NCBI GenBank assembly: GCA_964448615.1
Contig: CAYUWH010000040.1
Coordinates: 1-11,421, forward strand
Direction: 5' to 3'
Length of the DNA stretch: 11,421 nt
Source of the DNA: CAYUWH01 sp964448615
Lineage (GTDB): Bacteria; Patescibacteriota; Gracilibacteria; Peribacterales; Peribacteraceae
Each line of letters starts with the position of its first letter. Within the stretch, counting starts at the first letter, position 1. The notes below the pieces were generated by a model. It worked only from the letters and a program-made list of their open reading frames with translations. It did no database searches and had not been told where the DNA came from. Below are positions 5,078 to 11,421 of the stretch, in pieces. Position numbers and translations under genes: made by a program.

Positions 5078-8000
5078 GCAGTCAGTGCGATCTCAACATT
5101 ATCGGCATGCACTGCGCCAGCTGCAGCGCTCTTATTACGCGCAAGCTTAAGAAAACTCCGGGTGTAGAAGAAGCGAATGTAAACTATGCAGCCAATAAGG
5201 CGCGAGTACGCTTTGATCCTTCAAAGATCAATGAAGAAAGAATCATCGCGACAGTAAAATCAGCTGGCTACGGTGCGGAGATGCGGCATGAACACGGCCA
5301 CCACGGAGTTGAAATGGATCGCAAAAGGCGGGAAGACGAAATCGCTGATTATCGCAACAAGTTCTTCATAGGACTCGTGCTTAGCTTGCCGATGCTGTAT
5401 ATCATGCTTGGCACGTTTCTGCCTGCATTACCGCTCATGGAGACAGTGATGCCGTACGCGGGAATCGCTTCGCTCATACTGGCGACACCAGTGCAATTTT
5501 GGCTTGGCGCGGGCTTTTATAAAGGTTTCTGGTCAAGTCTGAGAATGGCGACCTTTAGCATGGACAGTCTGATTGTTATCGGAACGTCAACCGCATATGC
5601 CTACAGCCTTTTCAGCTTCGCATCGCATCTCATTACCGAACGAACGATCATCGGGGACATGCACGATCTCTATTTTGAAGTCGCTGCGCTGCTCATTACC
5701 TTTGTGCTCCTTGGTAAGTGGCTGGAAGCACGGGCGAAGGGATCAACCTCGGAAGCCATCCAGAAACTTATGGGTCTTCAGGCGAAAACAGCCAGAGTGC
5801 TCCGTAATGGAGAAGCCGTCGATATCCCCATGGAGCAAGTACAAGTTGGTGACGTCGTCATTGTCCGTCCAGGTGAAAAGATCCCCGTCGATGGCACGGT
5901 GGTGAAAGGGCTCACATCCGTCGATGAATCCATGCTTACGGGAGAGAGTATTCCCGTTGAAAAGAAAGACGGAGATCGTGTCTTTGGCGCTACAATGAAC
6001 GGAAACGGCAGTATCGAGTTCAGAGCAGAAAAAGTCGGCAGCGAAACTGCACTAGCGCAAATCATCCGCTTTGTTGAAGATGCACAAGGATCGAAGGCAC
6101 CAATTCAGGCTTTTGCAGACTGGGTTTCTTCGTGGTTTGTGCCTGCGGTGATAGTCGTTGCGATTCTCACGTTTGCGATCTGGATGTTTATCGGAGCAGG
6201 ATTTTCCTTTTCCCTGCTTGCCGCAGTCTCCGTATTGGTCATAGCGTGTCCGTGTGCCCTCGGACTTGCGACTCCCACGGCCATTATGGTCGCCACGGGC
6301 AAGGGGGCGGAAAACGGAATTCTGATTCGTGGAGGAGAACCGCTGGAAGCAGCGAATAAGATTTCTGCTATCGTCTTCGATAAGACGGGCACGCTTACCA
6401 AAGGAAAGCCTGAAGTGACGGATATCCTCGCGTTTGGAACAACCAACGAAGAAGTTCTTAGCATTGCAGCAAGCCTGGAAAAAAGTTCCGAGCATCCTCT
6501 TGCAGAAAGCATTGTGAAACACGCGAAAGCTACACAAGCTTCTCTTTTCGCAGTAGAGACCTTCTGTGCAATACCAGGGCACGGTGTGGAGGGCGTCATC
6601 AAGGAAAAGAAATACTACCTTGGCAATCGCAAACTGATGGAGAAAATCGGTATTTCTGCGTCGGATATTGAACATCACATGCAGAAGTTGGAGCATGAGG
6701 GAAAGACAGCGATGCTCCTTGCGAATGAGGCGAAAATTCTGGGCATCGTTGCTGTGGCGGATACACTCAAGGAAACCTCGAAGGAGGCTGTAGATCGACT
6801 TCGCAAGATGAACATTGCAGTTTATATGATCACAGGGGACAACAGCAGAACTGCAAGAGCGATCGCAGAAACTATTGGCATTCAGAATGTGCTCGCGGAA
6901 GTCCTGCCCGAACAGAAGGCGAATGAGGTGAAGAAGCTCCAAGCTCAAGGGAAAAAAGTGGTGATGGTGGGCGATGGCATTAATGACAGTCCCGCTCTCG
7001 CACAAGCAGATCTGGGCATTACCATGGGAAGCGGTACCGATATTGCGATGGAGACGGGGGGCATTGTGCTCGTGAAGAACGATCTTCGTGATGTTGTAGC
7101 GGCTATCAGACTCAGTCGTGCCACAGTAAGCAAAATCCACCAAAACATGTTCTTTGCACTATTTTTCAATGTCATCGGGATTCCCATTGCGGCTCGAGCC
7201 TTTATTTCATTCGGATTTGTACTACGACCTGAACTGGCTGGACTTGCCATGGCATTCAGCTCGGTCGCAGTCGTAGTGAATTCACTGCTCCTGAAACAAT
7301 TTCATCCCATCCGCAGAAACTGGGTCTCGGATTTTGCCCCGATTCTCATGGGTATCGCGTTCACTGCACTTTTCCTTGGTTTCGCAAAAATCAGCAGTGC
7401 AGATGCTACACATGTGTTTCCGACAGGAGATTTTCCAGATATCAGCCGTCATGCTTCTGATCTTTCCTCTCCCATCACGCGGGACGCCGATGGGACGGTT
7501 GTGATCAAACTGGAAACACGGGAGGTTATATCAGAGATCGCCCCTGGCACGACCTACCAGTACTGGACGTACAACGGCACGGTGCCGGGGCCGCTTCTGC
7601 GCGTCCGAGAGGGTGACACAGTAGAGGTGCATCTGACGCATGCTGCAGAAGAAGAGGCATCGCAAGAGATTAGTTTCGATCTCGTTCCCGCTGCTCTTGC
7701 AGATGGCGTCGAGACAGAAGACGCGCATGCAGATAGCGGCGGGGAACATGCCGCAGAAGGCCACGCAACCCACTCCATCGATCTCCACGCAGTTACGGGA
7801 CCCGGTGGCGGCTCGGTACTGACACAGGTGAAGGACGGTGAGACGAAGATCTTCCGTTTTAAAGCAAACCGCCCGGGCGTATACGTTTACCACTGCGCAA
7901 GTCCTCATGTGCCAACTCACATCGCCAACGGCATGTACGGCCTCATCATCGTAGAGCCCAAGGAAGGCTTAGAGCCTGTCGATAAAGAGTTCTATGTCAT

Positions 8001-8469
8001 GCAGGGCGAACTCTATACGTCCGGTCCACTCGGACGGAAAGGACGACAGCAATTCTCGCGTGAGAAGCTTCTTGCCGAACATCCTGAGTACTTCATCTTC
8101 AACGGACGCACGGGCGCACTCGCAGGAAGCGGCGCTCTGCGAGCAAACGTCGGTGAGCGCATCCGGCTCTACATCGGTGTCGGGGGATTTGTTCCATCGA
8201 ATTTCCACGTCATCGGGGCCGTATTCGACAAAGTGTATCCCGAAGGTGCAATCAACTCCCCGCCGCTTCGCAATGTACAGACAACCATCATCCCAGCCGG
8301 AGGGTCTGCCGTCGTGGAGTTCACGGTCGATGTACCCGGTACCTACTTACTTGTCGATCACAGCCTGACGCGCTCCGTGGACCGGGGCGCTCTTGGGCAA
8401 CTCATCGTTGAAGGGACAGAGAGGTCTAATATCTTTCATGAGGTTCCTGTTCCCAACTCCAGACCATGA
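5074..8469 (+). CDS. copA-nirK: Fusion of CopA-type Cu(+) P-type ATPase with NirK/AniA-class copper nitrite reductase
   Basis: 1131 residues, against roughly 700-830 for CopA alone. Part one, a Cu(I)-exporting P1B ATPase: HMA motif M12-H-C14-A-S-C17; eight membrane spans; TGES 289-292; CPC 392-394 in the transport site; phosphorylated D436 in DKTGT; H474-P475; TGD 587-589; GDGIND 633-638; and M726/S730 in the last span. The usual YN of span seven is F698-N699. Part two: an additional hydrophobic segment (about 755-772), then a full two-domain nitrite reductase (about 783-1131). Type 1 copper ligands are H900, C941, H949 and M954; type 2 ligands are H905, H940 and H1096; catalytic residues are D903 and H1045. 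The wording HAVTGPGGG, VYHCASPHVPTHIANGMYG and DKEFYVMQGELYT is that of the AniA-like class. The ninth span would place this domain outside. A His/acid-rich insertion lies at about 857-899. The start at 5074 follows from the HMA domain and the ATGA overlap. An internal start at ATG 7348 could also release a free NirK domain. Confidence 0.93.
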   Translation: MSSQCDLNIIGMHCASCSALITRKLKKTPGVEEANVNYAANKARVRFDPSKINEERIIATVKSAGYGAEMRHEHGHHGVEMDRKRREDEIADYRNKFFIGLVLSLPMLYIMLGTFLPALPLMETVMPYAGIASLILATPVQFWLGAGFYKGFWSSLRMATFSMDSLIVIGTSTAYAYSLFSFASHLITERTIIGDMHDLYFEVAALLITFVLLGKWLEARAKGSTSEAIQKLMGLQAKTARVLRNGEAVDIPMEQVQVGDVVIVRPGEKIPVDGTVVKGLTSVDESMLTGESIPVEKKDGDRVFGATMNGNGSIEFRAEKVGSETALAQIIRFVEDAQGSKAPIQAFADWVSSWFVPAVIVVAILTFAIWMFIGAGFSFSLLAAVSVLVIACPCALGLATPTAIMVATGKGAENGILIRGGEPLEAANKISAIVFDKTGTLTKGKPEVTDILAFGTTNEEVLSIAASLEKSSEHPLAESIVKHAKATQASLFAVETFCAIPGHGVEGVIKEKKYYLGNRKLMEKIGISASDIEHHMQKLEHEGKTAMLLANEAKILGIVAVADTLKETSKEAVDRLRKMNIAVYMITGDNSRTARAIAETIGIQNVLAEVLPEQKANEVKKLQAQGKKVVMVGDGINDSPALAQADLGITMGSGTDIAMETGGIVLVKNDLRDVVAAIRLSRATVSKIHQNMFFALFFNVIGIPIAARAFISFGFVLRPELAGLAMAFSSVAVVVNSLLLKQFHPIRRNWVSDFAPILMGIAFTALFLGFAKISSADATHVFPTGDFPDISRHASDLSSPITRDADGTVVIKLETREVISEIAPGTTYQYWTYNGTVPGPLLRVREGDTVEVHLTHAAEEEASQEISFDLVPAALADGVETEDAHADSGGEHAAEGHATHSIDLHAVTGPGGGSVLTQVKDGETKIFRFKANRPGVYVYHCASPHVPTHIANGMYGLIIVEPKEGLEPVDKEFYVMQGELYTSGPLGRKGRQQFSREKLLAEHPEYFIFNGRTGALAGSGALRANVGERIRLYIGVGGFVPSNFHVIGAVFDKVYPEGAINSPPLRNVQTTIIPAGGSAVVEFTVDVPGTYLLVDHSLTRSVDRGALGQLIVEGTERSNIFHEVPVPNSRP

Positions 8470-10160
8470 AAAGAGATTTGCTTATTTCATTTCCTTCACT
8501 ATTTATGATCCATCACACTCTTCTCATCGGCTCTGTACTTCTGATTCTTTCAGCTTGCGTTCCGACCAATCCTGAACAGATGGGCAACGGCATGATGCAC
8601 GGTAATCAGGGGATGATGAGGTGTCATGAAGGAATGGATGGATGCAATCAGGGAATGATGCAAGAATCCTTCCTTCCTGCGAAGGATAAAGACATCAGCC
8701 AGCTACCCGAAGCGAAGCCGACCAGTATTCTTACTGTACAGGATGGCGATACGATCACTCTCAATCCCGAAATAGTGCGTAAGACGATCAACGGGAAGAG
8801 TTTCGCAATCTACGCCTATAACGGTCAGTTCCCCGGACCCACGCTCAAGGTGAAGCAAGGATCGACATTCACGGTGAATGTCACAAACAATATTGATGTG
8901 CCGACGACAATCCACTGGCACGGAATCCGATTGGATAACAGATTCGATGGGACGGCAGGCGTGACACAAGATGCCATCGAGCCGGGAGAAAGTTTTCAGT
9001 ACACCGTAAAAGTACCGGATGAAGGCGTGTTCTGGTATCACCCGCATGTCCGCGAAGATCTGCAGCAGGACATGGGTCTCTACGCAAATCTCTGGGTGAC
9101 ACCAAAGGATGAAAATGTGTACGGCAGAGTTGATCGCGAGGAAGTCGTCATGCTGGATGACATATATCTTGAAGGTGGCATCCCTGTCCCATACGGAGCG
9201 CAGGAAGCCGATCATGCCCTTATGGGACGCTTCGGCAACACGATGCTCGTGAACGGAAAGACCGATTACAACATATCCGTCCCTAGTGGCTCTGTCGTGC
9301 GTTATTACCTTACAAACACTGCGAACACCCGCAGCTACAACGTGAGCTTTGGAAGCGCGAAGATGAAACTGATCGGCGGCGATGCGGGCAGGACAGAACG
9401 TGAAGAAATTGTCGATTCCCTTATTCTTTCTCCTTCTGAAAGAGCGATTGTAGAAGTGCAGTTCTCAGATACGGGCACATATCGCATCGAAAGCGTCAGT
9501 CCTACACGAACGTGGCTACTTGGCACAGTGACGGCGACTGCGGAAAACACCTCTCCCGACAAAGCATTCGCCTCCCTAGGCGAGAATGGGGATGTCACTG
9601 CGGACATTGATAGCGTGCGCCCGTTCTTCACTAAGCCTGTGGACAAAACGATTCACCTTACCGTCGAGTCGACGATGGCAGGAATGATGCGGCAGGGTGG
9701 CATGGACCATGGAGCTATGCAGCATGGAGACTCAGCCACCGATGGTGAGGGCATTGAGTGGGAAGATCCGATGCCGCAGATGAACCTCATGTCCGTGAAG
9801 GGCAATACTCAATGGAAATTGATCGATGAGGAATCGGGCAAGGAAAATATGGATATCAACTATCAATTCAAGGTCGGCGATAAGGTGAAAATCCGCATCG
9901 TTAATGACGAGGAAAGCGACGGCTCCGATCACCCGATGCAACACCCCATCCACTTCCACGGGCAGCGTTTCGTAGTGCTTGCCGTCGACGGAAAACAAAA
10001 TGAGAACCTTGTTTGGAAAGACACGACGCTGGTTCCTGCGGGGAAATCGGTGGATATTCTTCTCGACGTTACCAACCCCGGCGATTGGATGTTCCACTGC
10101 CACATCGCGGAGCATCTCAGTAACGGGATGATGGGCATGTTTACAGTGTCGAAATCCTAA
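8466..10160 (+). CDS. Lipoprotein multicopper oxidase (laccase/cuprous-oxidase type)
   Basis: 564 residues. A signal peptide ends in a lipobox, LSAC with the lipidated C31, so the enzyme is probably anchored on the outer face of the membrane. A Met-rich stretch follows (39-65, eight Met with two Cys and two His, including two NQGMM repeats). All four copper-binding motifs of three-domain multicopper oxidases are intact: H150-W-H152-G, H192-P-H194, H493-P-I-H496-F-H498-G, and H544-C545-H546-IAEH550-xxxGM555. C545, H493, H550 and M555 would form the type 1 site, and the remaining histidines the trinuclear cluster. A second Met/His-rich loop (404-420) recalls the Met-rich inserts of CueO and PcoA, which oxidise Cu(I) to the less toxic Cu(II) using oxygen. 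Its ATG overlaps the stop of the CopA-NirK fusion (ATGA at 8466-8469), so the two are translationally coupled. An internal start at residue 14 is possible but would lose that coupling. Confidence 0.92.
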   Translation: MKRDLLISFPSLFMIHHTLLIGSVLLILSACVPTNPEQMGNGMMHGNQGMMRCHEGMDGCNQGMMQESFLPAKDKDISQLPEAKPTSILTVQDGDTITLNPEIVRKTINGKSFAIYAYNGQFPGPTLKVKQGSTFTVNVTNNIDVPTTIHWHGIRLDNRFDGTAGVTQDAIEPGESFQYTVKVPDEGVFWYHPHVREDLQQDMGLYANLWVTPKDENVYGRVDREEVVMLDDIYLEGGIPVPYGAQEADHALMGRFGNTMLVNGKTDYNISVPSGSVVRYYLTNTANTRSYNVSFGSAKMKLIGGDAGRTEREEIVDSLILSPSERAIVEVQFSDTGTYRIESVSPTRTWLLGTVTATAENTSPDKAFASLGENGDVTADIDSVRPFFTKPVDKTIHLTVESTMAGMMRQGGMDHGAMQHGDSATDGEGIEWEDPMPQMNLMSVKGNTQWKLIDEESGKENMDINYQFKVGDKVKIRIVNDEESDGSDHPMQHPIHFHGQRFVVLAVDGKQNENLVWKDTTLVPAGKSVDILLDVTNPGDWMFHCHIAEHLSNGMMGMFTVSKS

Positions 10161-10192
10161 TATTTTTCCTTACTTCCTTCCCCCATTCCATC
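10161..10192 (+). other. Pyrimidine-rich translation leader without Shine-Dalgarno
   Basis: The gap after the multicopper oxidase has 28 pyrimidines in 32 bases (core TTTTTCCTTACTTCCTTCCC). There is no preceding hairpin, so it is not a convincing terminator, and no purine-rich ribosome binding site. Confidence 0.55.
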
Positions 10193-10636
10193 ATGGAACC
10201 CATGATGACCACCACCGGCTGGAACCTCGGGCTTACTGCGCTCTGGGGTCTCCATATTTTATCTGTCGTCGCCTTCTTCACAGGCGTCCTCTTTCTCATC
10301 GTGCTCGCGATCAAAACCTTCACGCCCGCGCAGCTCAAGACGTGGGCAATCGGCCTGCTTATTGGCGGCACAATTCTATGCCTCTTCACCATCGCGATCA
10401 CCGGTCGTCCATGGATCGGGCTGCATTACCGTGATGCCAACATGGGTGGTATGCAAATGCAACAAATGGGCCAAATGATGGAGATGATGATGAAACATAA
10501 CGGAGGAGCGAACGGCGAAGATCAAGAAGAGCACGGCGACATGATGCAGATGATGCGCATGATGACAGGATCGTCTGATAATGAAGCAACAAACACAGCT
10601 CAAGATGAGCATCACTCAAGTTCTTCTTCTCGTTAA
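10193..10636 (+). CDS. Two-TM membrane protein with very Met-rich tail, putative copper binder
   Basis: A 147-residue protein I cannot assign to a named family. Two membrane spans (about 18-40 and 51-70) are joined by a short loop with two lysines. By the positive-inside rule that loop is cytoplasmic, which puts both termini outside. The tail at 84-124 has 15 methionines in 41 residues, in clusters such as MQMQQMGQMMEMMM and MMQMMRMM, plus scattered His and acidic residues; it ends HHSSSSSR. Clustered Met in an extracytoplasmic segment is a known Cu(I)-binding device, as in CopC, PcoE and the CueO insert. Its place in the operon supports copper storage, buffering or delivery to the oxidase, but this is inference. 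Starts at 10193, 10202 or 10205 are all possible; the first is chosen because a C/T-rich leader ends exactly there. The Ser-codon-rich 3' end is also the pyrimidine tract in front of the next gene. Confidence 0.8.
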   Translation: MEPMMTTTGWNLGLTALWGLHILSVVAFFTGVLFLIVLAIKTFTPAQLKTWAIGLLIGGTILCLFTIAITGRPWIGLHYRDANMGGMQMQQMGQMMEMMMKHNGGANGEDQEEHGDMMQMMRMMTGSSDNEATNTAQDEHHSSSSSR

Positions 10637-10648
10637 CCCCATTCTTTT
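10637..10648 (+). other. Pyrimidine-rich translation leader without Shine-Dalgarno
   Basis: A 12-base gap (CCCCATTCTTTT) with 11 pyrimidines leads directly to the DUF302 start. The tract extends back into the previous gene through its serine codons (TTCTTCTTCT at 10621-10630). Confidence 0.45.
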
Positions 10649-11083
10649 ATGGTTCCAACCACTGAGTACAGCTTCACGGCAACCTTCCCACTCGCTCTTC
10701 CAGAGATGGAAGCGCATGTGCGATCCGCGCTTGAAAAAGAGCACTTCGGCATCATCACGGAGATCGACATTCAGACAATACTCAAGAAGAAGCTCAATAT
10801 CGAGCATCCACCACACAAGATCCTCGGGGCATGCAATCCGCAGATGGCGCATGCGGCATTGGAAGACAATCCCGATGTCGCGCTCACTCTGCCCTGCAAC
10901 GTCGTGCTGTACGAGAAGGACAGAGGAACCACAACCGTCTCTGCGATGCTTCCTTCCGTAGCGCTCAAGCCCTTCAAGGGTCTCAAGGTACAGGAAACGG
11001 CATGCACGGCTGAAGAGGCTTTTGAGAATGTCTTCGACGATCTGTGCCACTTACATCCGCATCATTCCCATCCGCGTCCATGA
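10649..11083 (+). CDS. DUF302-family protein with His-rich tail
   Basis: A 144-residue soluble protein of the DUF302 family, an uncharacterised alpha/beta domain often found beside metal and thiol stress genes. The family hallmark is clear: a helix VRSALEKEHFGIITEIDI, then ILGACNP with C62 (residues 58-64), then LPCNVVLYEK with C83 (81-90). The tail (133-142) reads CHLHPHHSHP, an unusual addition with a Cys and five His that could bind copper. There is no signal peptide or membrane span, so it should be cytoplasmic, where the two conserved Cys could bind Cu(I) or act in thiol chemistry. It follows the Met-rich membrane protein by 12 bases, and its stop overlaps the next start (ATGA at 11080-11083). 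The biochemical role of DUF302 proteins is not established, and I infer copper handling only from this operon. Confidence 0.85.
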   Translation: MVPTTEYSFTATFPLALPEMEAHVRSALEKEHFGIITEIDIQTILKKKLNIEHPPHKILGACNPQMAHAALEDNPDVALTLPCNVVLYEKDRGTTTVSAMLPSVALKPFKGLKVQETACTAEEAFENVFDDLCHLHPHHSHPRP

Positions 11084-11286
11084 AGGCCTGCTACCGCGTC
11101 CCTTGGCTCTACGTCGTTCTCGTCGCGCTGCTCGTGCTGCTCGTACTCGCATATTTTTTTCAGTGGGCGGCTCTACTCAGCATTCTGCCGTGGCTCCTCA
11201 TTCTGGCCTGTCCGCTCATGCACCTGATTGGTGGGCACGGGAAGCACTCATCACATGGAACGAAACATGATGATCATCAGGAATAA
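11080..11286 (+). CDS. DUF2933-family small membrane protein (first copy)
   Basis: A 68-residue protein with two hydrophobic segments (about 9-27 and 31-43), then the family signature C44-P-L-M-H48 and a His/Gly-rich tail GGHGKHSSHGTKHDDH. This is the pattern of DUF2933 proteins, short membrane proteins of unknown function that recur beside copper and heavy-metal resistance genes. The Cys, Met and many His could bind copper at the membrane surface. The start at 11080 is chosen because it overlaps the DUF302 stop in an ATGA and gives the usual family length; the upstream extension to 11044 would be out of character. A second family member follows 19 bases downstream, so the pair may work as a hetero-oligomer. 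That is inference. Confidence 0.8.
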   Translation: MKACYRVPWLYVVLVALLVLLVLAYFFQWAALLSILPWLLILACPLMHLIGGHGKHSSHGTKHDDHQE

Positions 11287-11305
11287 CTCCTTTCTCACTT
11301 TCTCT
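11287..11305 (+). other. Pyrimidine-rich translation leader without Shine-Dalgarno
   Basis: The gap between the two DUF2933 genes has 18 pyrimidines in 19 bases (CTCCTTTCTCACTTTCTCT), the purest of the set, and runs straight into the ATG at 11306. Confidence 0.55.
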
Positions 11306-11421
11306 ATGAGCCGCCTCACTATCGCCTTTCTCGGTTTCCTCGCCATCATCGGCTTCTTCCTTCTCACCGAGCACTGGGCGCATGTCTATGGGTACCTCCC
11401 GTACATACTGCTTCTTGCCTG
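11306..11421 (+). CDS. DUF2933-family small membrane protein (second copy, cut by window end)
   Basis: The first 38 codons of a gene that runs off the right edge. The visible protein starts MSRLTIAFLGFLAIIGFFLL, then TEHWAHVYGYLPYILLLA, where the window stops within the next codon (TG, probably Cys). This matches DUF2933 proteins closely: a first membrane span, the TEHxAH link with a conserved acid and two His, and a second span that should lead into a CPLMH motif and a His-rich tail beyond the edge. It differs from the first copy, which lacks the TEHxAH link, so these are diverged paralogues and not a recent duplication. It belongs to the same transcript. Confidence 0.75.
   Translation, partial: MSRLTIAFLGFLAIIGFFLLTEHWAHVYGYLPYILLLA

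Noticed and set aside
6052..7143. A 363-codon open frame on the minus strand within the ATPase gene
   Set aside because: It is antisense to strongly conserved ATPase motifs, has the Cys/His/Arg-rich composition of a shadow frame and shows no domain.
5074..8469. Alternative genetic code (TGA as glycine) as an explanation for a fused long frame
   Set aside because: The fused frame contains no internal TGA, and TGA serves as the natural stop of several genes here (5077, 8469, 11083).
8703..9215. A 170-codon minus-strand frame inside the multicopper oxidase gene
   Set aside because: It overlaps the HWHG and HPH copper motifs of the real gene and has no features of its own.
10161..10192. T-rich start of the gap read as a terminator after the oxidase gene
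   Set aside because: There is no GC-rich hairpin before it, and the same kind of tract precedes several other genes of the operon.

Overview
The window carries two neighbouring modules. The left third (about 1-3110) looks like accessory or mobile DNA: a partial unrecognised reading frame, a small zinc-ribbon protein, an XRE-type regulator, a membrane protein with an FxLYD-like domain, an excisionase-like HTH protein and a tyrosine recombinase. The right two thirds (about 3139 to the right edge) is a tightly packed, all-plus-strand copper-handling operon that continues past the window.

Operon order: promoter with a CsoR-type operator in its spacer; csoR-like repressor; a three-part HMA / TauE-SafE-type membrane / cupredoxin protein; a small HMA copper chaperone; a 1131-residue fusion of a CopA-type Cu(+) P-type ATPase to a complete two-domain copper nitrite reductase (NirK/AniA class); a Met-rich lipoprotein multicopper oxidase; a two-TM protein with a very Met-rich tail; a DUF302 protein with a His-rich tail; and two tandem DUF2933 proteins, the second cut by the window edge. 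Three gene pairs share ATGA stop-start overlaps. The likely flow is capture of Cu(I) by HMA domains in the cytoplasm, export by the ATPase, then binding or oxidation outside by the fused NirK domain, the oxidase and the Met/His-rich proteins.

The centrepiece is the CopA-NirK fusion. All copper ligands and both catalytic residues of a nitrite reductase are present. An additional ninth membrane segment between the two parts would place the NirK domain outside the cell, where its copper would arrive from the pump it is attached to. I know of no described protein with this architecture.

Organism: uncertain, with no rRNA or marker gene. TGA, TAA and TAG all act as stops, so the code is standard. 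The gene starts have essentially no Shine-Dalgarno sequence; in the copper operon they follow conspicuous C/T-rich leaders, and the recombinase promoter predicts a leaderless transcript. Moderate GC, compact genes and the general look of the copper proteins make me think of an uncultured Patescibacteria/CPR-type bacterium (for example the Peregrinibacteria/Peribacteria side), but this is an impression and not a placement.
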